DNA of 64,000 nucleotides, taken from contig NW_026262712.1 of assembly GCF_021869535.1 (NCBI RefSeq), positions 66,744,100 through 66,808,099 on the forward strand, given 5' to 3'. The translations under genes and the position numbers were made by a program. The notes under the pieces are model-generated. The model saw only the letters and a list, made by a program, of their open reading frames with translations. It was not told where the DNA came from and did not search any database. Origin of the DNA: Mytilus californianus. Its lineage: Eukaryota; Mollusca; Bivalvia; Mytilida; Mytilidae. Shown here piece by piece: positions 22,610 through 32,837 of this stretch; the first letter of the stretch is position 1; every line of letters starts with the position of its first letter.

Positions 22610-22800
22610 CCCTCCCCGTTTTTTTTGGTGATGTTCGTGTTGCTCAATCTTTGGTTTCTATGGTTGTGTTTTGTATATTGTATATTGTCGTTTGATCGTT
22701 TTTATTTCTTACCATTTGTCATGTCATTGTCAGTTTGATTTCGACTAATAAGTTAGAATGTTCCTTTGGTATCGTTCACCTCTCTTTTACACTCATTGAA
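22610..22800 (+). repeat. R4 dispersed repeat, 3' part
   Basis: GATGTTCGTGTTGCTCAATC, GGTTGTGTTTTGTATATTGT, CATGTCATTGTCAGTTTG and TTCCTTTGGTATCGTTCACC in R4 order. Confidence 0.85.
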
Positions 22801-23264
22801 TATACACCAATGTCATTCTATCGTCTTACTACGTATCGCCAAGCAATGAACTATTCTCCAAAAAAAAATGTCCAACTTTCGTTGGTAACTACATGTAATT
22901 AACAAATTTTCGATGAAACATCGTGGGTCATTGAATTTCAGCAACATTACAAAGAAAATATTTCAATTAATAACAAATAATTTCAACTGGTTCTTTCTTA
23001 CCATTGGAACCACTTGCCAAAAGAAAAAAAAATGTTGATCTGTTTAATCTTTGAACTCTCAGTGGAATTTTCATATTTTTGTATATTTGAGATAAATATG
23101 CAGTGAACTTCAATTCCTGTTACTCTTTGTATTTGGGTTATTGTCTCAAGATCATCTATCCTTTATCTTTTCCCTTACATGTTCATATGATGTTTTTACT
23201 TATTTTTAACTATGGTTTGCCAGTATAAATGACATGTAATAAAAATAAATATCTGAAAAAGCTG
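22801..23264. other. AT-rich stretch, no gene seen
   Basis: No exon-like block or recognised repeat. Confidence 0.5.
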
Positions 23265-23405
23265 AAACCCGCGTCCGGGTGCGGGATTTTCTCGCTGTGT
23301 TGAAGACCCATTGGTGGCCTTGGGCTGTTTTCTGTTTTTGGGTCTGGTTGTCTTTTTGACGCTTTCCCCGTTTCCATTCTTAACTTTACATTGTACCTGA
23401 ATGCA
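23265..23405 (+). repeat. R5 dispersed repeat
   Basis: TTTCTCGCTGTGTTGAAGAC, CCATTGGTGGCCTTGGGCTG, TTGGGTCTGGTTGTC and TTTCCCCGTTTCCATTCTT match a repeat I remember as frequent in mussel DNA. It is the only copy in the window, so the call rests on memory. The minus-strand ORF across it (23196-23441) is spurious. Confidence 0.6.
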
Positions 23406-24004
23406 TAAAACCTTTTTTTTTGTGAACGAAAATCTGTTCATTATGATGAAATAATAAGTAGAGGAAATTCAGCCAAAGTCAATCTCTTTTTATCTTTATT
23501 TTTGATTTTTTACTCTGTAGTATATTGTCACTATAAAAAGATGCAGGTCATACTTAAAACATTTAAAACTTTTTAACCTTAGAAGTTATTATTAATCACT
23601 ATAAAACATTGCAGAGCATAATAAAGTTTTATGTCTTTTTCATAGATGTAAACGGGAAATTAAAGAATGAAGTTCTGATTAGCCTGGATTTTACATCCCA
23701 CGATTCTTCTTCATAAGAAAACCGCTTTTTTGTGCTTTGGATTATTTTTCAAAGAGATACAGTATTTAATTACAATTGATATCTCCCACTAAAACATACA
23801 ATGCAATGTCAGACTTTTAATAAAAGACAAAACACAATCCCACAGCAACGTCATAATGTGTTCCACAAATTCCTGTAAAGTCGGTTTTTTTTTTTATCTC
23901 AGAAAGAATGCATTAAAAACTGTGCCCTGTTTTTCAAACGTGTCTAAGGACTATGACCTATCTAATTCGTATGTGATGTTTTGGAATGTGTCTTAATATA
24001 ACAA
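23406..24004. other. AT-rich stretch, no gene seen
   Basis: No ORF above 60 codons beyond the R5 shadow, no recognised repeat. Confidence 0.5.
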
Positions 24005-24300
24005 TAATAAGATGTTGTATGGTTGTCAATGATACAACTCTCCATCAGAGAACAAATGAAGTAGAAGGTTAGCAACCAAAGTCAAGTCATCGTTTTGCCT
24101 TCAACATTGAGCCAAACCATTACCGGATATCAAGCTATAAAAGGCCCCGAAATGACAAATGTAAACCATTAAAACGAGAAAACTAAATGGCCTGAATTAT
24201 GTTCAAAAAGTAAGCTAAATATAATATACAAAAACAAACGATAACCACTGAATTACAGGCTTCTGACTTGGGACAGGCACATACAGAATGTAGGGTTATA
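24005..24300 (+). repeat. R2 dispersed repeat
   Basis: AAGATGTTGTATGGTTGTC, GATATCAAGCTATAAAAGGC, AATGGCCTGAATTATGTTC, ACCACTGAATTACAGGCTTC and TGACTTGGGACAGGCACATA in R2 order. Confidence 0.9.
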
Positions 24301-24449
24301 ATATATTAAGCTATGATAAATTGTAAAATGTATCGTAAAGTTAGAGCAAGTCTTAAGATAATCTTATGATAATCATAGAATTATGTCCTTTACCTTTATA
24401 ATGATAAGACATTTGTTTTGCTTCATTCTGGCTTTTTGTGCTTTTAATG

Positions 24450-24625
24450 TGTTTTAGTATACTAGATCTATAGTATAAACAGACTGCCCTTTGATGAAGG
24501 TGTTAGGGTAGATTAAAACACGAGGGAAAAAAATATCAGCCAGGACGAAGTTTTCACCGAGTGTGTTAATCAGCCTAACACCTTCATCCGAGGGCAGTAT
24601 GCTTTTTATTATACTGAATGCCTTA
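24450..24625. mobile_element. palindromic (fold-back) MITE-like element A
   Basis: Left arm ACTGCCCTTTGATGAAGG and TGTTAGGGTAGATTAAAACA pairs with the right arm TGTGTTAATCAGCCTAACAC and CTTCATCCGAGGGCAGT. The unpaired centre is about 40 bases. Its right outer end reads TTATTATACTGAATG, identical to the end of element B at 27378-27556, while the stems differ in sequence. Confidence 0.8.
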
Positions 24626-25019
24626 TGATTCAAGTGTGCATTATGCTATTAGAAGGACAATTGTAGTCATAAATCAATATAGATTACTAATAACAACAAC
24701 AAAATGACGGAAATGATGTAGATATAAGAATCGGTAAACCTCGGCCGGAGCGGGTATTAATTGTTCCGGATCGGCAAACTTCGGGCTCAGCGGGTGTTAA
24801 TTGTAGGCATTAACTCCAGTTGCTAATATCACATGTTGCTATGGGTGGGCGGGGCTTATGAAAGGTTAATGAAAATTAACAAATGCCGCGTGTCCAATGA
24901 AATGAATGGATGATATATATAGTATATTAATTTGATATAGAAGAAGATAGTCTAAAATCATCTTAGGACAGCTTTGATTTACAACCAAAAAATTGAAATA
25001 ACACTTTATATTTTTTTTT
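24626..25019. other. unique DNA with a 40-bp direct repeat
   Basis: TCGGTAAACCTCGGCCGGAG (24731) and TCGGCAAACTTCGGGCTCAG (24771) start two 40-bp tandem copies, each ending GGGTRTTAATTGT. They are unusually GC-rich for this window. Confidence 0.75.
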
Positions 25020-25175
25020 CGCCTGAAGTTCTGTTCTGGATTAACATTCATCAGGAACACTCAAAGCCAAATATTTGAAAGCAAAATATGGAGAACGTGA
25101 AGAACCGTTTGATCTAAAATAATAGAAATATCAATTTATGGTCGACTTTGCCTGAGGGAGCTGGAACCTTAGTTT
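25020..25175 (+). repeat. R7 dispersed repeat
   Basis: TTCTGTTCTGGATTAACATT, CAAAGCCAAATATTTGAAAG and GGTCGACTTTGCCTGAGGGA in R7 order. Confidence 0.85.
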
Positions 25176-25384
25176 CATGAAAAAACGTTAAAGACATATC
25201 ATATGAAAGTCTGTCAAAAGATATATTTTAGAACATGTCTTTGGATACTTTCGAAAACAAGCCCACGATGTACAAATGTATACCGTTTGTTTCACACTGT
25301 CCTTGTCGTATATGTAATCTATTGAAATATAAACCGACTGTCTTAAATATTTTGCAATCGCAATTTTCGTTCAAAGAGGATGGA

Positions 25385-25620
25385 TTGAGGTCAGAGTTCT
25401 TTTGCATCCGGCGAAAAACGACGATAAGAAAAACAACAGTACACAAAACACAAAATAAAAAACTAAAAACTGACAAGCAACACGAACCCCACCAAAAACC
25501 AGGGGGTGATCTCATACACTGGAAGGGTATACAGATCCTGCTCCACATATGGCATTGGTTGTGTTGCTCATATACAGGCTAACCCGGTAATACGTCTAAT
25601 TCAGTAGGTCACATCTTGTG
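25385..25620 (-). repeat. R4 dispersed repeat, reverse orientation
   Basis: ACACGAACCCCACCAAAAAC is the exact reverse complement of the R4 string at about 61130-61150. ATACAGATCCTGCTCCACAT and TCTAATTCAGTAGGTCACAT continue it. ORFs on both strands (25228-25582) are its translations. Confidence 0.85.
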
Positions 25621-25984
25621 TGGGAGGTCGTGTTTCGATCCTCAGCCAAACATGCCAAACATGCCTCATTTAGAAGTAAGTTTTGTTTCTTATGAATTGT
25701 TAACTTTTTTTTTGTTTACAATCTGTTAGCAATAACAGATTGTTTTATCAGTGAATATACTTGTAATCTCGGAGATTAAAGTCTGTCAGCGGTCTGTTTT
25801 TTAGTTGTTGTTTGTTATTTTTCAATTTTAAACATACTTTAATAATTATCACCTGAAACATAAACCCTAAGTTGTCCAGGGAAGCAACTTATGGGTCCCC
25901 GCATTATTACAGTCTCATTTGTCAGTGAAAATGCAAATGAGAGAAAAACTCCCATTAAAAATAATCATCATCTGACTATATATC
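25621..25984. other. unique DNA with an isolated tRNA-like B-box string
   Basis: GTGTTTCGATCCTCAGCC near 25628 resembles a pol III B box, but the upstream A-box-like string belongs to R4, so I do not call a tRNA or SINE. Nothing else is recognised. Confidence 0.4.
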
Positions 25985-26065
25985 TATACATTACGCCTTC
26001 CAAATATCGTTTCGATCCCTAACATCACTGAAGAGACATTAATTGTCGAAATCAGGATATGGTGT
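25985..26065 (+). repeat. R1-variant fragment (AGAGACATTAATTGTCGAAA type)
   Basis: TTTCGATCCCTAACATCACT, GAAGAGACATTAATTGTCGA and ATCAGGATATGGTG are the reverse complement of 41035-41090 (TGCGCATTCCGACAATTAAT). Confidence 0.75.
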
Positions 26066-26318
26066 ACAAATTTTTGCACCTCGTGTTTGCGGTATACCAT
26101 CTTCTCCGCAAGTTTGTTTTCTGTTTGGTATTAAATCATTAATTAAGATCTATGTTACATCTCGTGATCAATTTATTTGGCAATCGTCAATGGCAGTCAA
26201 TAGGGGTTAAGAACATCAGTTGTTCGACCTGTTAGTCAAATGCGTTTTGTTAAAATATACTTTTCACTTGTTTTGTTTTTTGGAAAATGTTGTTTGTGCT
26301 ATATTTAGACCCCTACCA

Positions 26319-26407
26319 AGAAATTTGTTTTACATGCACACGTATAAAAAATTGCGGTTTTTATCCAACGCAATCATAGGTTTGAACGTTGTTTCCAAAT
26401 TAGACTT
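26319..26407 (+). repeat. 88-bp block, second copy of 4345-4432
   Basis: See the copy at 4345. Here the block is 1 bp longer, with one extra A in the A-run after CGTAT, and is not followed by a TA tract. Confidence 0.85.
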
Positions 26408-27377
26408 GTCTATACATTACGCCATATATAATCATTTGAAAAAAATACTCATTTTATCTGTTTATTTCTTCTCATAAGAGCTACCTGTATATTAAGCAGT
26501 TCTGATTAAAGCACTTCACTTCGTTCTTTTGTTATCATAATTTCTATTACATTCCGGTCAAATGATATTTTGCCACGTGTTACAGCGGTCAGTTCATTGA
26601 CAATGAATGTCCTGCTATCGCTTCATAAGTTATAAACAGAGCAAACAATTGTAGGATCTCATAATAAGTGTGCAAAGAATCCTTGTCAAGAGAAATTAAA
26701 GACGGAATAAAAAAGTGAATAACCCTATGTAAAAGTTTCTACTGGTGAAACACAATTCATTAAAAGTGTGTAATTGTGTTCTTGTTAATTGACTTGTAGA
26801 TTTTTCGTTAAATCTTTTCGGATATAAAAAATGTCATGGTGAAGCTTTTTGTCAGTTAATAAAAAAGAGGGACACACACAAAAACCTTCAAGAGATTATT
26901 TACATGACTGTTTTGTTTAAACGGTTGCTATATTTTCTAACTGTTTTTACGTTAAAATTATGGACGCATTTCTGGCGATCAAACTAAACAGATGGTCTCT
27001 TTTCATCTGCCAAAATGTAGTTTCTATAAAGTGATATCCAAGTGTAATAATTTATAAAATATTTGACACTAATCTTGTTTGAAGCTACGGCACATGCACA
27101 GTTTCATTCTTTGTAAACATTTTACAGTAACATTCGGTAAAAAAGAAAGTAAAATAGATAATAGAATTTTGAAATAGTATACAATTGGATGGCTTTCATT
27201 TGAAGTTTTTAGAACATAATAATGAAAAAAAGAATAGATAACCATCATCTGATCTTGCAACCTCTTATACTACATAATTTGTGTTTTTGTTTTTTCAGAC
27301 ACATGCACTGGTAATACTCATATTCGTAGCTAGCAACTTACGAGTATTAGCGGAATATATTTTTGTCGTACATAAGA
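26408..27377. other. AT-rich unique DNA, no gene seen
   Basis: TCTATACATTACGCC occurs both at about 25987 and about 26408. A 63-codon minus-strand ORF at 27069-27260 has no motif. Confidence 0.5.
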
Positions 27378-27556
27378 TTTCTGAGTATATTATATAAATA
27401 CCACATAGCTGAGAGGGTGATAGAGCAGATTGTTACCCCGAAAAAAAAACATTGTCAACTGAGGCGAAGCAAAGGTTGACAATGTCTTTTCGAGGGGTAA
27501 CAATCTGCTCTATCACCCTTTCAGATATGTGTTATTTAATTTATTATACTGAATGT
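27378..27556. mobile_element. palindromic (fold-back) MITE-like element B
   Basis: The arms 27402-27459 and 27475-27532 pair almost perfectly (GGGTGATAGAGCAGATTGTT with AACAATCTGCTCTATCACCC). The loop is 15 bases (TGAGGCGAAGCAAAG). Pairing continues weakly outwards to CTGAGTATAT on the left and TTATTATACTGAATG on the right. There is no ORF. Confidence 0.9.
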
Positions 27557-27604
27557 TCTGTAGTATCTGTCTATTAAATTTCAAATTCAAAGTAATAAAC
27601 TATG

Positions 27605-27785
27605 ACGTCTTGAACCAAGTTCAATCCACCATTTTCTACATAAGAAAATGCCTGTACCAAGTCAGGAATATGACAGTTGTTGTCCATTCGTTTGATGTGT
27701 TTGTGTTTTTGATTTTGCCATTTGATTAGGGACTTTCCGTTTTGGATTTTCCTCGGAGTTCAGTATTTTTGTGATTTAACTTTTT
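27605..27785 (-). repeat. R3 dispersed repeat, reverse orientation
   Basis: CACCATTTTCTACATAAGAA, ACCAAGTCAGGAATATGACA, GTCCATTCGTTTGATGTG and TCCTCGGAGTTCAGTATTTT match R3 at 48830 and 52670. Confidence 0.9.
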
Positions 27786-28270
27786 TTTTTGTACATAACA
27801 ATCATCCGTATTTAATACAGCGCACACTTCATCAAGCGTCTCCGTGAATGGTAATAGAGTATTTGCCATGGGATAGAGTAAATTGTCTTCCTCGTATTAA
27901 CCAATCAAAATCTAACATTTTGACATGAAGTATAATAATTTGTATTGTATTCATAAATAATATTGTTTTGACGCTAAAAAGGTTTTAAAATTGTATAAAC
28001 AGATTTATCGTTGGGGGCAAACTTCTTTAAACGTTAAATAAAACGCAAAGCAAATTCTATTTGTATTTTTATTTGACTGACATAAACTTATTGTTTAGTT
28101 AATAACTTGAGAGATTTTGTTAATTGTAACATTGATATATAGGTCTCCACAGTACCTATAACCCAACCGCTGGGTATCGATCGATAACTGGATCTCCAAA
28201 ACGGATCCGCAGAATATATATACAAATGTGCTTTTCAACGATATATATATATAATACCTCGTAAAATGAG
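27786..28270. other. AT-rich stretch left of the large transposon
   Basis: No gene or recognised repeat. A 73-codon minus-strand ORF (28095-28316) runs into the transposon end and is spurious. The last six bases before the element plus flank read GAAGAG (28271-28276). Confidence 0.5.
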
Positions 28271-28276
28271 GAAGAG

Positions 28277-28750
28277 TATGGCATGGTATTGGTTGCAAAA
28301 ATTTGATATTTTTCATTTATATGCAATATTTTTAATTTAATTGATATATTTCTTCATTTAAATCCAATATTTTTTTATTTGAATGGTATAATTTGTCATT
28401 TAAATGCAATATTTTTTATTCAAATGGTATAACTTGTCATTCAAATGCAATATTTTTTATTTGAATGGTATATTTTTTCATTTAAATGCAATATTTTTTA
28501 TTCAGATGGTATAATTTGTCATTCAAATGCAATATTTTTTATTCAATTGGTATAGTAGATTTTCTATTTATATGCAATATTTGCATATGGGTAATTTTTT
28601 GACGTCACATGGTCAAATTTGCAACAACGTTTGTGATTGGTCGGTAATTGTTTGGATTTCTCCCCTTTCTTTCTAAACATGAGTGACCAAGAATTAAAAA
28701 AAAAAAACGCGTCGGAATATCGCCCCTCTAACTTAATTTGGCGTTCGTGC
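28277..28750 (+). repeat. left terminal inverted repeat (474 bp)
   Basis: Order from the edge: perfect 38-bp end, AT-rich minisatellite (about 7 units, 28316-28570), then a unique segment ending GGCGTTCGTGC. It pairs with 32838-33536. Confidence 0.88.
28316..28570 (+). repeat. AT-rich minisatellite in the left TIR
   Basis: About seven units of roughly 41 bp built from TTTAAATGCAATATTTTT and TTYRAATGGTATA alternating phrases. Each phrase is itself near-palindromic (CATTTAAATG). Confidence 0.9.
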
Positions 28751-30990
28751 TGTTAATGCCAATAATGGCCAGGTCGAGCAAAAAATGCGAGTGACAAGTA
28801 ACAATAATTAATTTGACAAGTAATAATAATTAATTTGACACACAACCTGTTCATGGATAGAAACAGATGCCCCCCTCTTTCCCCCTCTAAGTTCAGATAC
28901 ATGTAATCATGACGTTCTCTGATGCTATATCATGTTTTACTTTTCTTGATCCTCAGAGACGTTGCTGCAGGAAGGCAAACATTAAAAAGAATAAAAAGCC
29001 TTCCAGGACGTTATAATTATTTGGACTAAGCCCCCTCTTTTGTGCTATTTGTAGAAAAAAAATCACCTAATTACGACAGCAGAACCAGAGACCCACAAGA
29101 AGAGACCTGAGCTGTGATACTCCGGAACTAATTCTTCAATAAAGACAATTCGGGATAAATTGGAACCAGTAACTAACCCATGTTACAACAATAGTCCTAT
29201 GACATAGGACGTACACTGTATAAGGCGTGAACTTCATATTTTGGACTATCTATAATATGTGCTCTCATGTCATATGCCGCAAATCATTTTACATTTAGGA
29301 TTCGTTGCTGAGCATTTTTTACTGTTCCCATCTCCGAATCCCTTAAATAGATTTTTTTTTTCAAGCCCCACAGTAGTTCAATAGTTACTATATGTCTTTG
29401 CATAAATAAGTATGCAGGGCATATTTCAAAACACATTTTTCTTCAGGACTATTAAATGATTTACTTTTCAATGCTGCATTGGGAAAAGGGGGGGTATACA
29501 AGTTTATTTTGTGACACAGTATATAATATAATTAGATACAAATCTCTAATGATTTGTAATTTTGCATCCAACAAAGATCGTTTCTATAATTCTATATCTT
29601 TTAGTTTTTACCATTTCACTCTTTTCTTTATTCTTTGATCTCTATTATATTTGTCTTAAACATGCGTGAAATATTTGCCACTGGAAATAAGGTAACCAAA
29701 AAACAATCAACGTACTCTTTATATTTCATCATTTTTTCATTAAGTTATCTATAGGTTTGGTCCCGCCCCTTATCTATTTTTTTGCACATTATATTCTCTC
29801 TATGTGAACCCAATCCTGTCCTGATAAATGGTGACTCATGCATAGCATCATATGCGGTTATTAAAAATAGAAACATATTCATATTATAATAATTTACTGT
29901 ATGCTTGTACTTATAGATAGATGTCATTAGTCCCAGATCATGTAATAAAGTAGATCTTATAAAAATACAATAGCATTTTAATGATGATTATATATATGTA
30001 TATATATTTAACAATGCCATTTTTTTGGAAAAAAATGGTAGGGGCAAGGCGTTTTTAAAACATATTAATAGGGCGCGTTTGTTTGTTCTTCGGTAGTGAG
30101 CCAGAAGAAGTCCATTTCTGTTTTTCACATCGAGATGACCGTGAGAGTATTCCGATGTATTGCTATCGCCTAGATTTGCACACATAACTTTCGTTTTGGG
30201 TTTGTAACCGATCTATAAACATGATAAATACGCGGAAATTAACTAGTGCAAACTAACATTCCTTATCGTTTGTTATAAATACATCTCTTCAATGAATACT
30301 GATAAAAATATTTTTGTTTAGAACATAAATTAATAATATGAAAATGTATTGTCGTTAGATATATATATATATTATATATAAGTAAAAAATCATTAATAAT
30401 ATCTATGCACACGTACCTCAAAATTGTGTTAAAGCATGCGGAAGAATATCTCAAGAACGTTTTTGCGACAATCCCGGCAAGGACCGGTAACTCTGTAATT
30501 GTTTTTTACGGGAAAATATGAATGCCTACTCAAATCTAATCTTTTAGAAAAATCGAATTTTTACAGAAGAGTGTCCACCATGCACTTGCACTGCACTATT
30601 ATTAGAATAGTTGAATAGAATGATATACAAATGGATGAAAATTATATATACATGTAACTGTTATATTAATATAATATATAACAACAAACCAGTGTATACT
30701 GATTTGTATCACCACAATATAATAGTTATTACTGTACGGTTGAATTTCATGTCATTTATTCATCATCCACGCACGAACTTGTCTCAGAAAAAAATATATC
30801 TCTGTACATTTACCTCAGTTTTAGGTATAGAGATGTGATCTTTTTCTGTGACTAGTGCTTTTGACCATCCACAAGAAATTGCAGTCATCCGATGTTCAGT
30901 ACTTCAGTACTTTGATTTGCATTGGGAAGATGTTCTGGCTCTCTTCCACCTCTTCTGTTTTGATAGGTTGTTTAGAGGCACATAACAAAC
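28751..30990. other. transposon interior, left part, no ORF of size
   Basis: AT-rich, with ORFs up to 65 codons on either strand and none with motifs. The minus-strand ORF 29988-30185 has a mixed composition (LGDSNTSEYSHGHLDVKNRN) but no recognised domain. GACAAGTAACAATAATTAAT and a close repeat follow each other at 28793-28835. Confidence 0.5.
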
Positions 30991-31152
30991 ATGGCGTCGT
31001 TTAGCCTAAATGACGTTAATGAATTTATGAATGCTGATATATTAGAATGTGAGCTGTGTTATAAACGTTTTTATGGTATGCCAGCCTTAGTAGGATATCC
31101 CTATAGGACGATAAGCTGGATAAATATAAGAAGTACACGAACAATAAGTTAA
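30991..31152 (+). CDS. candidate first exon / short ORF with half C2H2 zinc finger, inside the transposon
   Basis: A 53-codon ORF, ATG to TAA. The start context AACATGGCGTC combines a strong Kozak (A at -3, G at +4) with a perfect YY1-like element, typical of animal gene 5' ends. Residues 19-34 read ECELCYKRFYGMPALV. The spacing Cys-x2-Cys-x3-Phe-x5-Leu fits a C2H2 finger, but the first zinc-binding His position is Tyr (TAT, one transition from CAT) and no second His follows. A donor-like GGTATG lies at 31075, so the coding exon may end after about 28 codons, before the finger completes. Then the Cys pair could equally start a RING- or B-box-like domain. No acceptor exon was identified downstream. 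It could be transposon-encoded, a captured host exon, or chance. Confidence 0.3.
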   Translation: MASFSLNDVNEFMNADILECELCYKRFYGMPALVGYPYRTISWINIRSTRTIS

Positions 31153-31186
31153 GGGACGATTATTTGATATTCTAGGGAAGGGGTTT

Positions 31187-31260
31187 TGATTGATTGGTGT
31201 TTAACACTACTTTCAACACTATTGGGCTATTCCGTGGTGGTCAGTTTAAATTTATAGATG
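31187..31260 (-). mobile_element. truncated SINE (3' portion), same family as 63429-63688
   Basis: GATTGATTGGTGTTTAACAC, CACTATTGGGCTATTCCGTG and GGTCAGTTT align with 63440-63500. The tRNA-like head is missing. Confidence 0.85.
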
Positions 31261-31435
31261 AAGGATGGGGAAGGGAAGAGAGGGTATTATTATTCATTTT
31301 AATCTGTCGCTAATCATGCCTATTTTCAGCTCTTTTACCAGGCAACCATATTCATATATTAAATCCTTCTGTCCCCCACCCCAACAAATAAATAAATATC
31401 AAATGGTTTTCCTCTTATTTAACACAAGTTTAAAT

Positions 31436-31490
31436 TGATTGATTGTTTGTTGCTTTTTAACGCCCAGTGACAAATATTTCATGCTTGTTC
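31436..31490 (-). mobile_element. SINE tail fragment, second type
   Basis: ATTGATTGATTGTTTGTTGC, TTTTTAACGCCCAGTG and ATATTTCATGC resemble 62318-62355 (TTGTTTGCTTAGCGTCCAGT), a related tail with a different body. Confidence 0.55.
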
Positions 31491-31529
31491 AGGAAAACAC
31501 GAGTTTAGAAATCATGTATATAATATAAA

Positions 31530-31835
31530 AAACGAAGAGATGGGATATCATTACTAATAAGGTAACTATCCACTGGATTTCAAATATGAAGTGAAAGTAA
31601 GCAATTATAGACAATCGTAAGGCCTTCAACAATGACAAAAACCTATTACTGTAAAGTCGTCTATAAAAGGCCCGACATGAAAAGTGTGAACAATTCAAAC
31701 GAAAAACTAACGGCCTAATTATACATAACAAAACAATTTACAAAATATCAAATATGAGTCGAGACATGAACCAACGACAACCACTAAACTACAGGCTCCT
31801 GATCTTGGACAGGCAAATAAAGAAGATGGCAGGGT
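31530..31835 (+). repeat. R2 dispersed repeat
   Basis: CGTAAGGCCTTCAACAATGA, ACTAACGGCCTAATTATAC, ACTACAGGCTCCTGATCTTG and GGACAGGCA in R2 order. Directly followed by a second R2 copy in the same orientation. Confidence 0.9.
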
Positions 31836-31849
31836 TAATATAAAAACGA

Positions 31850-32290
31850 ATATGATTTCAAATGAGACAAATCTCCAAATTACACAGAAATCAACAGCTA
31901 TAAGTCACCGTACAGCCTTCGACAATAAGCAAAGCCTACACCGCATAGTCAGCTATAAAAGGCCCCGAAATCACAAATGTAAAACAATTCAAACAAGAAA
32001 ACTAACGGCCGAATTAATGTACAATAAAATGAACGAAACACAAATATGTATAACACAGAAACAAACGGCAACCACTGAATTACAGGCTCCTGACTTGGGA
32101 CAAGCACATACATACAGAATGTGGCGGGGTTAAACATGTTAGCGGGATCTCAATCCCCCCTAACCTGGGACAGTAGTGTAACAGTACAACAACATGTTTG
32201 TGAGCACTCAACCCATCCCGAAGCTTGGACAGTGGTGTAGCAGTCCAATAAAAGAACAACCTGCACTTATCAGTTGCAATTAGATTAACT
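31850..32290 (+). repeat. R2 dispersed repeat, near full length
   Basis: CACCGTACAGCCTTCGACAA, ATAGTCAGCTATAAAAGGCC, CACTGAATTACAGGCTCCTG, GGCGGGGTTAAACATGTTAG and CCTGGGACAGTAGTGTAAC. Its tail phrase (GACAGTGGTGTAGCAGTCC) appears again at 32229. ORFs on both strands (31852-32137) are its translations. Confidence 0.93.
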
Positions 32291-32524
32291 CAAAAGATCG
32301 GCACGAGACACACAAAAAAAAACTAACATTAAGACAATAGACACAAAGCATCGACATAAGAGTATTTGCAATTACTGGAAGTTTGCTCAAAGCTAATTAC
32401 AACTAGTACTGAAATAAATCTTGTTCTCCCAGACTGAAGTATCAATCAGTACACAACGCGCGGCAAAGGATTTATTAAAAAAAGAAAACAATCTAAGAAA
32501 CGTCTGGTTTACGTTGTATACAGA

Positions 32525-32725
32525 TATAAGAAGATGTGGTATGAGTGTCAATGAGACGAATCTCCATCCAAATCATAATTTGTAAATGTAAACCATTATA
32601 TAGGTCAAAGTACGGTTTTCAACACGTATTCTTTGCTCACACTGAACAACAAGATATAAAGGGCCCCAAAAAATGACTAGTGTAAAACCATTCAAACGGG
32701 AAAACGAACGGTGTCTAATCTATTA
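32525..32725 (+). repeat. R2 variant (CATTATAGGTCAAAGTACGG subtype)
   Basis: AAGAAGATGTGGTATGAGTG, GTAAACCATTATATAGGTC, AAAGTACGG, AAAGGGCCCC and CTAGTGTAAAACCATTC. The same subtype occurs at 43575 (+) and 56690 (-), so R2 has at least two subfamilies here. Confidence 0.9.
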
Positions 32726-32837
32726 AATAAATAATGAAAGTTTTTGAAAAGTTGTGGTCAGAACGTTTTGACCATCGACATTTTGCAATAGAAATAATAG
32801 TTAGGACCAGAAGATTTGAACAGCCAGTGCAGAACTC

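Noticed and set aside
23196-23441. 81-codon ORF with a PAPGRG-type string
   Set aside because: It is the antisense translation of R5, which I remember as a non-coding dispersed repeat.
25235-25582. 115- and 106-codon ORFs on opposite strands
   Set aside because: Both lie over R4 in reverse orientation. Open frames on both strands reflect the repeat.
25590-25640. tRNA gene or tRNA-SINE head
   Set aside because: The A-box-like part belongs to R4, the B-box-like part is isolated, and no acceptor stem can be formed.
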